Source: JAJPKK01 sp963824905 (GTDB taxonomy: Bacteria; Pseudomonadota; Alphaproteobacteria; Rhizobiales; Xanthobacteraceae). From it: 64,000 nucleotides of DNA. Each line of letters opens with the position of its first letter. Position 1 is the first letter of the stretch. The stretch lies in NCBI GenBank assembly GCA_963824905.1, contig CAWGRH010000023.1:1-64000 (forward strand), in the 5' to 3' direction. Both the position numbers and the translations under genes were made by a program. Below are positions 55,516 to 64,000 of this stretch, one piece after another. The notes beneath the pieces were generated by a model that saw only the letters and a list, made by a program, of their open reading frames with translations, ran no database searches and was not told the origin of the DNA.

Positions 55516-58266
55516 ATGCGCGGGATCAGCGAATCTGTCGACCTCGCTCCGATGCTTGCCCAGGCGGTTGAACTCCACCAAGCGGGCAATCTGGAATCGG
55601 CGCGGGCGATCTATTCGAAGATCCTCGCCGAAAATCCGGACCATTTCGACGCGCTGCATCTCCTCGGCGTGCTGCACCACCAGCAGGGCGATCACGACGA
55701 AGCCCGTACGCTGATAACGTCGGCTATTGCGGTCAATCCGCACTCGGTGGATGCGCTGTGCAATCTCGGCATCGTCCTCCAGGACCTCGACCGCAATGCC
55801 GAGGCGCTGGATATTTACGACCGCGCGATCGCGGTCGATAACCGCATTCCCGAGGCACACAACAACCGTGGCACCGCATTGCGCGCCCTCGATCGCCCTG
55901 CTGCCGCGATCATGAGTTTCGATCGGGCCATCGCAATCAGCCCGGACTATACCGAGGCCCGCTTCAACCGCGCCGCCCTCCTCGCCGCGCTCGGCCGCTA
56001 CGACGAGGCAGTGACAAGCTACGAGCACCTGATTGCGATTCAACCGGACAACTTCGAGACTCACCGCGGCTACGCCCGCGTGCTGGTGGCGAATCAGGAG
56101 CCCGAGGCGGCGCTGATGAGCTACGCCCGCGCCGTCAGTCTCCGGCCCGACGACGTCGAGATTCGTTTCGACCGCGGCATTCTCCTCAATCAGCTCGGAC
56201 GCCATCGCGAAGCGCTCGGCGAGCTCGACCTCGTGCTGGCGAGCGCCCCCGACAACGGCGCGGCCCTGGCGCAACGCGGCCTCGCCCTCGGCGCGCTCGA
56301 GCGCTTCGAAGAGGCGGAGCAGTGTCTTGCCCGCGCCGTCTCGCTGCGCCCCGGCGATGCTGCCGCGCTTGACAGCCACGGCGTCGCGCTCCAAGGGCTC
56401 GGCCGTCTCGCCGAAGCGCTGATCTGCCACGACCGCGCGCTCGCCATCGCGCCGGACGATGCCGGCGCCCATTACAACCGGGGTCACGCGCTGGTCGCGC
56501 TCGGACGCCACGCCGAGGCGCTGGACAGCTACGACCGCGGGCTCGCACGCGCCCCCGCCGATCTCCCTACGCTCCTCAACCGTGGCATCGCGCTCAATGC
56601 GACGGGGCGATACGACGACGCGCTCACATATCTCGACGCCGCGATCGCACGCGCGCCGGACAATGCGCCGGCGCATCTGCAGCGCGGCGCGGCGCTGATG
56701 GCGACCGCCGATTTTGCCGGCGCGCTGGCGAGCTACGAGCAGACGCTCGTGCTGGGCACGCCGCTCACCGAAATCCTCGATCGCCTCGCACTGTGCGCGG
56801 CGAAACTCTGCGACTGGACGCGGACGGCCGAGATCACGCGGCAGCTCGAACTGCATATCCGCGACGGCAGCGCGATCATTTCTCCGCTGACGCTGCTCCA
56901 TTACGAGAGCACCCCCTCGCTGCAGCTCTCCTGCGCCCGTCACTATGTGCGCGCAAGGTTCGACGGCCCATCGTCGTCGCGCGCCGTCCCGCCGCGCCAG
57001 CATGACCGGCTGCGCATCGCCTATCTGGCGACGAACTTCAATCGTCCGGCGCTCGCCTCGCTGGTTGCCGGCCTGCTCGAGCAGCACGATCGGATCACGT
57101 TCGACATCTACGGCATTTCGTTCGGGCCCGACGAGGACGCAATCGAACGGACGCGGGCGGTGCGCGCCTGTGATGAATTCCACGACGTCCACGCTTTGAG
57201 CGACCGGCAGATCGCCGAGCGGCTGCGCGAGCTCGAGATCGATATCGCGGTCGATCTCACCGGACACGGCCGCGGCGGCCGCCCCGGCATCATGGCCTCC
57301 CGTCCGGTCCCGATCCAGGTCAACTATCTCGGCTATCCTGGCACGACGGGTGCCGATTTCTTCGACTACATCATCGCCGACTCGCTGGTGTTGCCGCCGG
57401 GAGAGGGCGCATTCTACAGCGAAAAGATCGTACGGCTGCCGGGGTGCTACCTCGCGAGCGACGCAGGGATGATCGCCGAGGCGACGCCGAGCCGCGCGGC
57501 GGTCGGCCTTCCGGAGACCGGCTTTGTGTATGCGAGCTTCAACGGCGGCACCATCTCCGAGCCGGTCTTCGACGCCTGGATGGCGGTGCTGACCGAGGTG
57601 GAAGGCAGCGTGCTCTGGTTGTCGGAGGTCGGCGACACCACGAAGTCCAATCTGCGCGAGCATGCGCAGGCCCGCGGCGTCGACCCCAGCCGATTGATCT
57701 TTGCGCCGCGCGTCGGCCATGCCGAGCACTTGGCACGCTTGCGCCTCGCCAATGTGTTCCTCGACACGCTCCCCTGCGGGACCCGGGCGGCGGCGAGCGA
57801 CGCGCTGTGGGAAGAGGTGCCGGTGGTCACCTGCCGCGGCAAGACCTTCGCGTCACGGGTCGCCGTGAGCCTCCTGCACAGTCTCAACCTCGACCTGCTC
57901 GTCGCCTCGCACTTGACCGAATACACCGCGCTCGCGCGGCTTCTGGCACAGCGGCCGGACATGCTCACGGGCCTCAAGAAGCGCCTCGCCGAAAAACGAC
58001 TGAGGTCGCCGCTGTTCGACAGCGATCGCCTGCGCCGCGATCTCGAAGAGGCCTACAAGACGATGTGGGCGCGTCATCAGGCGGGCGATCCGCCATGGAG
58101 CTTCGACGTCGAAGCGAGCTCGAAAGCCGCGGTGGCGCCGCCGCCTGCTCCGCCGCCCAATGTCGCCGCCGGCACCAAGGGCAAGCGTTCCGCCGAATCC
58201 GGCGTGTCCGACGACACGTCTTCCCCGCCACCTGCAGCGCCCGTCCCGCCGGGCCCGTCGAAGTAG
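55516..58266 (+). CDS. TPR protein with SPINDLY/O-GlcNAc transferase-like C-terminal domain
   Basis: The protein has 916 residues from ATG 55516. About ten TPR repeats fill residues 10-410 (for example DALHLLGVLHHQQGDHDEAR and AHYNRGHALVALGRHAEALD). The C-terminal half is a glycosyltransferase family 41 domain: LRIAYLATNFNRPALASLVA, IDIAVDLTGHGRGGRPGIMA, VNYLGYPGTTGADFFDYIIA and the sugar-nucleotide part with LPCGTRAAASDALWEEVPVV. A Pro-rich tail of about 45 residues follows. Bacterial relatives are thought to add sugars to Ser/Thr of proteins such as adhesins or flagellin; no substrate adjoins. No good ribosome site precedes either start. Confidence 0.85.
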   Translation: MRGISESVDLAPMLAQAVELHQAGNLESARAIYSKILAENPDHFDALHLLGVLHHQQGDHDEARTLITSAIAVNPHSVDALCNLGIVLQDLDRNAEALDIYDRAIAVDNRIPEAHNNRGTALRALDRPAAAIMSFDRAIAISPDYTEARFNRAALLAALGRYDEAVTSYEHLIAIQPDNFETHRGYARVLVANQEPEAALMSYARAVSLRPDDVEIRFDRGILLNQLGRHREALGELDLVLASAPDNGAALAQRGLALGALERFEEAEQCLARAVSLRPGDAAALDSHGVALQGLGRLAEALICHDRALAIAPDDAGAHYNRGHALVALGRHAEALDSYDRGLARAPADLPTLLNRGIALNATGRYDDALTYLDAAIARAPDNAPAHLQRGAALMATADFAGALASYEQTLVLGTPLTEILDRLALCAAKLCDWTRTAEITRQLELHIRDGSAIISPLTLLHYESTPSLQLSCARHYVRARFDGPSSSRAVPPRQHDRLRIAYLATNFNRPALASLVAGLLEQHDRITFDIYGISFGPDEDAIERTRAVRACDEFHDVHALSDRQIAERLRELEIDIAVDLTGHGRGGRPGIMASRPVPIQVNYLGYPGTTGADFFDYIIADSLVLPPGEGAFYSEKIVRLPGCYLASDAGMIAEATPSRAAVGLPETGFVYASFNGGTISEPVFDAWMAVLTEVEGSVLWLSEVGDTTKSNLREHAQARGVDPSRLIFAPRVGHAEHLARLRLANVFLDTLPCGTRAAASDALWEEVPVVTCRGKTFASRVAVSLLHSLNLDLLVASHLTEYTALARLLAQRPDMLTGLKKRLAEKRLRSPLFDSDRLRRDLEEAYKTMWARHQAGDPPWSFDVEASSKAAVAPPPAPPPNVAAGTKGKRSAESGVSDDTSSPPPAAPVPPGPSK

Positions 58267-58276
58267 CGGCCGGCCG

Positions 58277-58759
58277 TCACATCACCGGCATGCGCAGAAG
58301 CTCCATCGGCACGATCGGCGCGTCCTTGGAGTTGCGCAATGTCAGCGTCGTCTTGACGTTGAGCACATGCGGGACCGCCGTGAGGTCGGTCACGAAGGCC
58401 TGAAACTTGGGCAGGTTGGGCGCGACGCATTTGAGGATGAAGTCGATCTCGCCCGACAGCATCCAGCATTCCCGAACCAGCGGCTGGCTGCGCACGAAAG
58501 CCTCGAAGGCCTGAAGGTCGGCCTCGGCCTGGCTCGCCAGATGTACCATAGCGAACGCGATCACCTCGCAGCCCAGCTCCTTCTCGTTGAGAAGCGCGCG
58601 ATAGCCGCGAATGTAGCCAGCCTCCTCGAGGGCGCGCACACGGCGCAGGCAGGGCGGCGCCGAGATGCCGACCCGCCGCGCCAATTCGACATTGGTCATG
58701 CGGCCGTCCTCCTGAAGCTCGCGCAGGATATGGAGGTCGATGGCATCGAGGCGTCGCAC
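58277..58759 (-). CDS. Lrp/AsnC family transcriptional regulator
   Basis: The protein has 160 residues from the GTG at 58759, chosen because GGAG lies 8 bp upstream and the length matches the family; in-frame ATGs at 58867 and 58900 give longer forms. The HTH is DLHILRELQEDGRMTNVELA followed by RRVGISAPPCLRRVRALEEA. The effector-binding RAM domain spans the rest and has FVRSQPLVRECWMLSGEIDF. Lrp-type proteins sense amino acids and bend DNA. It is divergent from trxB, which it may or may not control. Confidence 0.9.
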   Translation of the reverse strand: MRRLDAIDLHILRELQEDGRMTNVELARRVGISAPPCLRRVRALEEAGYIRGYRALLNEKELGCEVIAFAMVHLASQAEADLQAFEAFVRSQPLVRECWMLSGEIDFILKCVAPNLPKFQAFVTDLTAVPHVLNVKTTLTLRNSKDAPIVPMELLRMPVM

Positions 58760-59060
58760 GGTCGCATCTCCGATGAGCGGCAGGGACAAGCCGCGCTGGC
58801 GGTCCTGGTTCAAAAAGCGCCGCACTGCTGCTTGGAGCGGCAGCCCCGCTGAATTATAGCGCGCCATGAGGCACAATTTTGAAAGTTTATTGCGCGGCAT
58901 TGTTCACGGGCGCGTTACCTGCCTCAGAAGCCCGTCGACAATTACGATTTCAGGGTTGCGTTTCTTGCATGGCTTTGGCAAAGCCTTACATAACGGCTGA
59001 GGTGCATCGCACCAGTCAGGCGTCGGGGACCCTTCGGGGTCCGCGTAGGAGATGCTGCGA

Positions 59061-60029
59061 ATGTCGAGGACGAGCCACGCCAAGGTCGTCATTATCGGAT
59101 CTGGCCCGGCGGGTTATACGGCCGCCATCTACGCCGCGCGCGCGATGCTGGAACCGGTGCTGATCCAGGGCATCCAGCCCGGCGGACAGCTCACCGTCAC
59201 CACCGACGTGGAGAACTATCCGGGCTTCGCCGACGTCATCCAGGGCCCCTGGCTGATGGAACAGATGGAGAAGCAGGCGGCTCACGTCGGCACGAAACTC
59301 GTCTACGATCACGTCAACGCGGTCGATCTCTCGCAGCGGCCGTTCCGCATCACCTGCGATTCCGGCGATGGCTATGTCGCCGACACGTTGATCATCGCTA
59401 CCGGCGCCCAGGCGCGTTGGCTCGGGCTTCCGTCCGAGCAGGCATTCCGCGGCCACGGCGTTTCGGCCTGTGCCACCTGCGACGGCTTCTTCTACAAGGG
59501 CAAGAATGTCGTCGTGATCGGTGGCGGTAACACCGCGGTCGAGGAGGCGCTGTTTCTCACCAACTTCGCCGACAAGGTAACGGTGGTTCACCGCCGCGAC
59601 GCCTTCCGCGCCGAGCGCATTCTGCAGGACCGGCTGTTCAAGAACCCGAAGATCGAGGTGATCTGGGATCACGCGGTCGCCGAGATCGGCGGCCCGGAGC
59701 AGCCGCGCAAGGTCGCGCACGTCAAGCTGCGCAACGTCAAGACCGGCGCGCTCTCGACCATCGCTGCCGACGGCGTGTTCATCGCCATCGGCCACACCCC
59801 GGCGACAGAGCTGTTCACCGGTCAGGTGGAGATGAAACCGTCCGGCTACATCAGGACCGCCCCATTCTCCACCGCGACGTCGGTGTTCGGCGTGTTCGCC
59901 GCCGGCGACGTTTCCGACGACGTGTACCGCCAAGCCGTCACGGCTGCGGGCATGGGCTGCATGGCAGCGCTCGAAGCCGAGCGCTTCCTCGCAGCAGCGC
60001 ACGAGGTAGACCGCGCGGCTGCCGAATAG
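59061..60029 (+). CDS. trxB: Thioredoxin reductase TrxB
   Basis: The protein has 322 residues. The ATG at 59061 has GGAG 9 bp upstream. FAD binding is in VVIIGSGPAGYTAAIYAARA, the redox pair in VSACATCDGFFYKGK, NADPH binding in VVVIGGGNTAVEEALFL, and the C-terminal FAD contact in VFGVFAAGDVSDDVYRQAV. It transfers electrons from NADPH to thioredoxin, encoded at 25951-26271. The trxB-lysR order is common in Hyphomicrobiales. Confidence 0.96.
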   Translation: MSRTSHAKVVIIGSGPAGYTAAIYAARAMLEPVLIQGIQPGGQLTVTTDVENYPGFADVIQGPWLMEQMEKQAAHVGTKLVYDHVNAVDLSQRPFRITCDSGDGYVADTLIIATGAQARWLGLPSEQAFRGHGVSACATCDGFFYKGKNVVVIGGGNTAVEEALFLTNFADKVTVVHRRDAFRAERILQDRLFKNPKIEVIWDHAVAEIGGPEQPRKVAHVKLRNVKTGALSTIAADGVFIAIGHTPATELFTGQVEMKPSGYIRTAPFSTATSVFGVFAAGDVSDDVYRQAVTAAGMGCMAALEAERFLAAAHEVDRAAAE

Positions 60030-60148
60030 CGGCGCGGAATGCCGGTCCCGCGCATGCGGGACCGTGATAGCCACCACCGGGCCGTTCCGGGCTCGCGGCA
60101 GTTCCGCGCAGCAGACAGAGGAGTTTCGCGAGCGCGAATCGGTTGATC

Positions 60149-61039
60149 ATGGATTGGGACAAGCTGAAAGTATTTCACGCCGCTGCCGAAGCCGGCAGCT
60201 TCACTCACGCGGGCGAGCACCTCGGCCTCTCGCAATCGGCCGTGTCGCGCCAAGTGAGCGCTCTCGAACAGGAGCTCACGGTGTCGCTGTTTCACCGGCA
60301 CGCCCGCGGGCTCATCCTTACCGAACAGGGCGAGCTGCTCTACCGAACCGCCCACGACGTGTTCATGAAGCTCGAATCGGCGCGCGCCAAACTGACCGAC
60401 AGCCGCGAGCGCCCCAACGGCGATCTCAAGATCACGACGACGGTCGGCATCGGCGTGCACTGGCTGACACCGCGGCTCGGCGAGTTCGGGGACCTCTATC
60501 CCGACATTCGCATCACGCTGATCACCACCGACGAGGAGCTCGATCTCGCGATGCGCGAGGCGGACGTTGCGATCCGTCTGCGCCAGCCGACGCAGCCCGA
60601 TCTCATTCAGCGCAAGCTGTTCTCCGTGCACTTCCATGCCTACGCTTCGCCCGAGTATCTCAAGCGCCTCGGCACGCCGCGCTCCCACGACGAACTCGAC
60701 AACCACCATCTGCTGGTGCTCGGCGGCAACGTGCCTTCGTTCCTGCAGAACACCCGTTGGCTGGTCGACGTTGGGCGCAACGGCAAGGGCCCGCGCACGC
60801 CGCATCTCGTCATCAACAACATAATCGGCATTCTGCGCGCCTGCCAGGCGGGCCTCGGCATCGCCATGCTTCCCGACTACATCGTCGAGGAAGACGGCGG
60901 GCTGGTGCAGCTGTTCGGGGAGCAGGAAACCATCGCGCTGGACGCCTACTTCGTCTACCCGGAAGAGCTCAAATCAGTAGCGCGTGTGCAAGCATTCCGC
61001 GACTTCCTGGTCAGCAAGGCCCAGCGCTGGAACTATTGA
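60149..61039 (+). CDS. LysR family transcriptional regulator
   Basis: The protein has 296 residues. The N-terminal winged HTH is MDWDKLKVFHAAAEAGSFTH followed by LGLSQSAVSRQVSALEQELT. The effector domain spans residues 90-290 and contains VHWLTPRLGEFGDLYPDIRI and IIGILRACQAGLGIAMLPDY. I favour the ATG at 60149 over the TTG six bases earlier. Located 119 bp after trxB on the same strand, it could be cotranscribed, and it is a conserved neighbour of trxB. Its inducer and targets are unknown. It is followed by a candidate small-RNA region ending in a strong terminator. Confidence 0.9.
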   Translation: MDWDKLKVFHAAAEAGSFTHAGEHLGLSQSAVSRQVSALEQELTVSLFHRHARGLILTEQGELLYRTAHDVFMKLESARAKLTDSRERPNGDLKITTTVGIGVHWLTPRLGEFGDLYPDIRITLITTDEELDLAMREADVAIRLRQPTQPDLIQRKLFSVHFHAYASPEYLKRLGTPRSHDELDNHHLLVLGGNVPSFLQNTRWLVDVGRNGKGPRTPHLVINNIIGILRACQAGLGIAMLPDYIVEEDGGLVQLFGEQETIALDAYFVYPEELKSVARVQAFRDFLVSKAQRWNY

Positions 61040-61069
61040 GCCGCGCGCTTTCGCCGCGGAACTTGCGGC

Positions 61070-61156
61070 ATGGCAGACATGCGGGCCCTCGGGTGGCACA
61101 CCGGCGTGCCCGATGCCATGTCGGACTTGCCGGCCGTGCTTTGTGAGTACTGGTAA
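61070..61156 (+). other. 28-codon open frame between the LysR gene and the terminator
   Basis: An ATG at 61070 opens a frame of 28 codons starting MADMRALGWHTGVPDAMSDL and ending EYW before TAA at 61154. No clear ribosome-binding site precedes it. It sits directly before two strong hairpins. It might be a leader peptide or chance; the composition gives no help. Confidence 0.25.
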
Positions 61157-61246
61157 CCAGCGGCCGGTTGTTCCCTCTGGAAATGAAGGCTGATCGCCAG
61201 CGATCGGCCTATACTTAGGGCCGGGCCCGTTGGCCCGGCCTTTTTT
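61157..61246 (+). ncRNA. Candidate small RNA with two tandem hairpins
   Basis: A perfect 9-bp stem with a four-base loop (61188-61209, GGCTGATCG/CGATCGGCC with one G-T pair) is followed after nine bases by the terminator hairpin at 61219-61246. The arrangement of one hairpin plus a strong intrinsic terminator is common in trans-acting small RNAs and also in plain operon ends. No promoter is evident, so this could be the 3' end of the LysR transcript. Confidence 0.3.
61219..61246 (+). terminator. Strong rho-independent terminator after the LysR gene
   Basis: GGCCGGGCC (61219-61227) and GGCCCGGCC (61232-61240) form a perfect 9-bp GC stem with loop CGTT, followed directly by six T. It ends plus-strand transcription about 200 bp after the LysR stop codon and about 100 bp before the acetamidase start. 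Confidence 0.92.
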
Positions 61247-61344
61247 CGTCTCCGTTCTCGCCTGCATTCCCGAAGCTTGTGCCGGAACCCCGGCTCTTCC
61301 ATCATGCTCCGAAGACGATCTGATCGACGAGGAGTGGGGCGCGG

Positions 61345-62289
61345 ATGACGGTGCGATTAGAAGCCGGTGCCGGAACGGTGCACTGGGGGTATCTCGACGC
61401 CGCTCTTCCGGCCGTGGCCGCGGTCGACAGCGGCGACGTGGTGACGATCTCGACGGTGTCCGGCCCGCCGGAGGCGCTGCCGCCGCCACCCGCCAACGTG
61501 CCGCAAGCGCTCCACGACATCCACAATTCCAAAGCGCGGCGCATGTTGCCGGGCCACATGTGCACCGGCCCGGTCGCGATACGGGGAGCGCGGCCCGGGC
61601 AGGTGCTGCAGGTCGACATCGAGGACATCGCGCTGCATTACGACTGGGGCTACACCGCGATCCGTCCGCTCAAGGGCGCCCTTCCATTGGATTTCCCCGA
61701 GCCGCACATGATCCACGTGGCGCTGGAGCGCAACCGCATGGTCGGCCGACTGCCATGGGGCACCGAAATTCCGCTGCGCCCATTCTTCGGCGTGATGGCG
61801 AACGCGCCGCCGCGGAGCTGGGGCACGGTGTCGAGCATCCAGCCGCGCCAATTCGGCGGCAACATGGACAACAAGGAGCTCGTCGCCGGCACAACGCTCT
61901 ATCTTCCGGTCTTCGTCGATAACGCGCTGTTCTCGGTCGGCGACGGCCACGCCGCCCAAGGCGACGGCGAGGTGTGCGTCAACGCCATCGAGACCGGCCT
62001 GATCGGCCGCTTCCGCCTTACGCTACGCGACGACATGAGCCTCACTTGGCCGATGGCGGAGACGCCGACCCATGTCATGACCATGGCCTTCGACCCTGAT
62101 CTCGACGACTGCGTCGTCGTCGCGCTGCGCCAAATGCTCGACCTCATCGAGAGCCGTACCACGCTCAAGCGCCACGAGGCCTACATGCTCGCGAGCCTCG
62201 CCGCCGACCTGCGCGTCACCCAGGTGGTCAACGACCACAAGGGCATCCACGTGATGCTGGAGAAGCAGTACCTTCAGCCGGCGCGGTAG
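61345..62289 (+). CDS. Acetamidase/formamidase family hydrolase (FmdA/AmdA)
   Basis: The protein has 314 residues. Family marks are the N-terminal HWGYLDAALPAVAAVDSGD, MCTGPVAIRGARPGQVLQVD, RQFGGNMDNKELVAGTTLYL, and VGDGHAAQGDGEVCVNAIET with the metal-binding Asp and His. These enzymes hydrolyse short aliphatic amides such as formamide or acetamide to ammonia and acid. The ATG at 61345 has GGAG about 10 bp upstream. The frame is intact. There is no accompanying amide transporter here, although the liv-type transporter at 33193 belongs to a family that can carry amides. Confidence 0.9.
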   Translation: MTVRLEAGAGTVHWGYLDAALPAVAAVDSGDVVTISTVSGPPEALPPPPANVPQALHDIHNSKARRMLPGHMCTGPVAIRGARPGQVLQVDIEDIALHYDWGYTAIRPLKGALPLDFPEPHMIHVALERNRMVGRLPWGTEIPLRPFFGVMANAPPRSWGTVSSIQPRQFGGNMDNKELVAGTTLYLPVFVDNALFSVGDGHAAQGDGEVCVNAIETGLIGRFRLTLRDDMSLTWPMAETPTHVMTMAFDPDLDDCVVVALRQMLDLIESRTTLKRHEAYMLASLAADLRVTQVVNDHKGIHVMLEKQYLQPAR

Positions 62290-62297
62290 TCTTTCCC

Positions 62298-62390
62298 CGT
62301 CATTCCGGGGCGCGCGTCAGCGCGAACCCGGAATCCAGCTCCGTCTTTGCCGATTCCGGTTCGGTGCTTCGCACCGCCCCGGAATGACGG
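62298..62390. repeat. 93-bp palindromic intergenic repeat
   Basis: CCGTCATTCCGGGG at the left pairs with CCCCGGAATGACGG at the right. It is the same family as 15194-15296. It lies between the convergent acetamidase and hydrolase genes and could help end transcription from both sides. Confidence 0.85.
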
Positions 62391-62392
62391 CA

Positions 62393-63550
62393 TTATTTCA
62401 GCACCGCCTCCAGCCAATCCGCGGCGAAATCGATGCCGATCTGGCGGTTGTCGACATGGGCGTGCTCGGCGCCGCCCTCCTCGGTCGAGAAGATCTTGAG
62501 CGTCTTGTCCCTGGTGCCGATTGCTTCGAAAAGCTTCGGCGCGTTCTCCACCGGCACCACGCGGTCGTTGCCGCCGTGGGTGATGAGGTAGGGACAGGCG
62601 ATGTCCTTCGCCACGTCCTTCAAAGTGAAGCCGCGCGCCGTCTCGATCGCTTCGTCGGGCGTCGCGGCGTTGACCACCCACTGGAACTGGAAGTTCGACT
62701 GGGCGACCGTGGACGGCGCCGACTTGTTCTTTTCCTTGATCCGCGTCTGCCAGTCGGCGAGGTCCCAGTGCAGCGCGCTGAGTGAGATGCCGGCGGCATA
62801 GCGGTGCTCACGGGCGGCGATGCGGCCCGAATAATAGCCGCCGAAGCTGTAGCCCATGATGGCGACACGCTTTGGATCGACCTCGCTGCGCGTCGCGAGG
62901 TAGTCGTAGGCAGCCGCGCCCGGCACCTCGTAATCGTAGCGGGCGTGGATGCCACGCATGCGCAGGCTTTCGCCTTGGCCAGGGCCGTCGATGGCGAGCG
63001 TGTTGAAGCCGCGGCGGGCGAATTCGAGGCCGGCGAAGAAGATGCTCATCTCCTTCGCGTTGTCCATGCCGTTGACGATCACCACGGTCGGTGCCGGGCC
63101 GGTGATGCCGGCGCCCTTCATGAACAGCGCCGGCAGGGTGACGCCCTGGTAGGGCACTTCGACGAACTCGATGTTCGGATACCGCAGCCGGATCCCGGCG
63201 TGATAGCAGCGGTAGGCGCGCTGCCCCCAGGCGCGCTTCTCCTCGCCGGGGAGGATGAAGCGCTCGGCGTTGTAGAAATAGTTTCCGGCCCGAAGGTAAT
63301 AGTCGCCGGCGGTCGCCTTGCGTCCTTCCGCCGCGGCGGCATCGGCGCGCTGTTCGACGAGCTTGGCGATTGCGCTCCACTCCTGCTGCCAGGCGTGCGG
63401 CTCATGCTGGCGCAGGCGCAGCTTCTCGCAAGCGCGGTCCATCTCCTCGAGCGCAACCACGCCATAAGGCGCCATGCCCTTGATGATCAGGGTCGCGTTC
63501 GACCACAGGAAATTGTCGCCGAAATGGTCGATCCAGGGACCTCTGGCCAT
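62393..63550 (-). CDS. Alpha/beta-hydrolase (FrsA / dihydropseudooxynicotine-hydrolase-like)
   Basis: The protein has 385 residues. A helical N-terminal domain (about 1-130) precedes the alpha/beta-hydrolase core. The oxyanion region is VVIVNGMDNAKEMSIFFAGL, the nucleophile elbow is VAIMGYSFGGYYSGR, the Asp is in PYLITHGGNDRVVPVENAP, and the His in GGAEHAHVDNRQ. The layout resembles 2,6-dihydropseudooxynicotine hydrolase and FrsA-type proteins, which act on C-C or ester bonds. The substrate is unknown. The frame is intact; its stop lies 3 bp from a palindromic repeat. Confidence 0.85.
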   Translation of the reverse strand: MARGPWIDHFGDNFLWSNATLIIKGMAPYGVVALEEMDRACEKLRLRQHEPHAWQQEWSAIAKLVEQRADAAAAEGRKATAGDYYLRAGNYFYNAERFILPGEEKRAWGQRAYRCYHAGIRLRYPNIEFVEVPYQGVTLPALFMKGAGITGPAPTVVIVNGMDNAKEMSIFFAGLEFARRGFNTLAIDGPGQGESLRMRGIHARYDYEVPGAAAYDYLATRSEVDPKRVAIMGYSFGGYYSGRIAAREHRYAAGISLSALHWDLADWQTRIKEKNKSAPSTVAQSNFQFQWVVNAATPDEAIETARGFTLKDVAKDIACPYLITHGGNDRVVPVENAPKLFEAIGTRDKTLKIFSTEEGGAEHAHVDNRQIGIDFAADWLEAVLK

Positions 63551-63728
63551 GCACGCGTCCTCTTGAAAAATGGCTCCTTGGGGAGGGTTTCTCAGGAGGC
63601 GGAGCCGCTGCCGGTGGTGTTACTATAGGATCGGTAGCGTTGCCGGAAGTGTGACTTGCCGGTGAGCACAATCGCACGTAGCTCTTTGATGAAAGAGCTG
63701 AAGAATTGGATTCTCGGAGGAGAACCCC

Positions 63729-64000
63729 ATGCACATCATGCACCGCCACGGCTGGGAGATACCGGAGCATCAGGCGACCCCCGAGCACCTGTTCTTCGAT
63801 CGCCGCGCCTTCCTCGCAGCGGCGGGCGCCGCGGCGATCGGCCTCTCGCCCGCCGGCGCGCTCGCCCAGCGCGCGAACGAGGTCCCCGATCCGACCGCCG
63901 ACCTTTATCCGGCGAAGCGCAACGAGACCTATAAGCTCGACCGTCCGGTGACGCCGGAGACGATCAACACGACCTACAACAACTTCTACGAATTCGGCTC
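63729..64000 (+). CDS. msrP: Protein-methionine-sulfoxide reductase catalytic subunit MsrP, 5' part only
   Basis: The first 90 residues are present before the window ends. The ATG at 63729 follows GGAGGA. The N-terminal MHIMHRHGWEIPEHQATPEH is the usual cytosolic start, followed by a Tat signal with twin arginine in DRRAFLAAAGAAAIGLSPAG. The mature region PDPTADLYPAKRNETYKLDR and TTYNNFYEFGS are hallmarks of MsrP. The molybdenum enzyme repairs oxidised methionines in the periplasm with electrons from the membrane haem protein MsrQ, expected just beyond the window. Confidence 0.93.
   Translation, partial: MHIMHRHGWEIPEHQATPEHLFFDRRAFLAAAGAAAIGLSPAGALAQRANEVPDPTADLYPAKRNETYKLDRPVTPETINTTYNNFYEFG

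Overview
The window looks like a chromosomal segment from a GC-rich alphaproteobacterium of the order Hyphomicrobiales (Rhizobiales), probably close to the Bradyrhizobiaceae or Xanthobacteraceae. Supporting signs are a DnaG primase without zinc ligands, an addAB-trxA block, a DivL-type kinase, an extended RpoD, a BTLCP cysteine peptidase, small families such as DUF952, DUF2442 and DUF4160, and the dispersed palindromic repeats common in that order. The assignment rests on protein character and gene order, not on a database search.

Layout. 1-1422 is an IS256-family insertion sequence starting exactly at the window edge. 2025-7037 is the tRNA-proximal end of an integrated element: a ParB-like protein, a PrimPol-like protein with eroded active site, two unrecognised small genes, an excisionase-like gene and a tyrosine integrase whose end lies on the antisense strand of a tRNA-Ile(CAU) gene (6994-7069). 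7260-15143 carries mostly single stand-alone genes (amidohydrolase, cupin, DUF952, GST, GFA, metallo-beta-lactamase, BTLCP peptidase). 15331-20147 holds a DUF4160/DUF2442 pair, rpoD and dnaG. 20316-33015 has folC, an amidohydrolase, an ATP-grasp protein, a DUF4344 peptidase and trxA-addA-addB. 33193-37767 is a complete branched-chain-amino-acid-type ABC transporter operon, followed by two palindromic repeats. 38174-43570 contains a lipoprotein, a MurU-like nucleotidyltransferase, a TsaE-AmgK fusion and a DivL-like kinase. 43968-55269 has an extradiol dioxygenase, cysK, yqeY, carA, a membrane glycosyltransferase with a methyltransferase, a SHOCT protein, carB and greA. 55516-64000 has a TPR/O-GlcNAc-transferase-like protein, an Lrp regulator, trxB, a LysR regulator, an acetamidase, an alpha/beta hydrolase and the start of msrP.

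How the genes relate. DnaG and RpoD supply replication priming and housekeeping transcription. AddAB repairs double-strand breaks. CarA/CarB make carbamoyl phosphate. The MurU and AmgK activities would form a cell-wall recycling shunt, physically coupled to TsaE (tRNA t6A) and DivL (cell-cycle control). The liv genes sit between addB and this block.

An overriding caution: many genes, including the essential rpoD and also addA, are broken by single extra bases. Nearly every break is restored by deleting one base, often in a short homopolymer. This is the signature of insertion errors in the assembly, so I describe repaired reading frames and do not treat most frameshifts as real gene decay. 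I found no obviously new multi-gene system. The most unusual items are the degenerate PrimPol-like protein in the tRNA-borne element, the TsaE-AmgK fusion beside DivL, the attenuator-like leader before carB, and a two-hairpin RNA candidate after the LysR gene.
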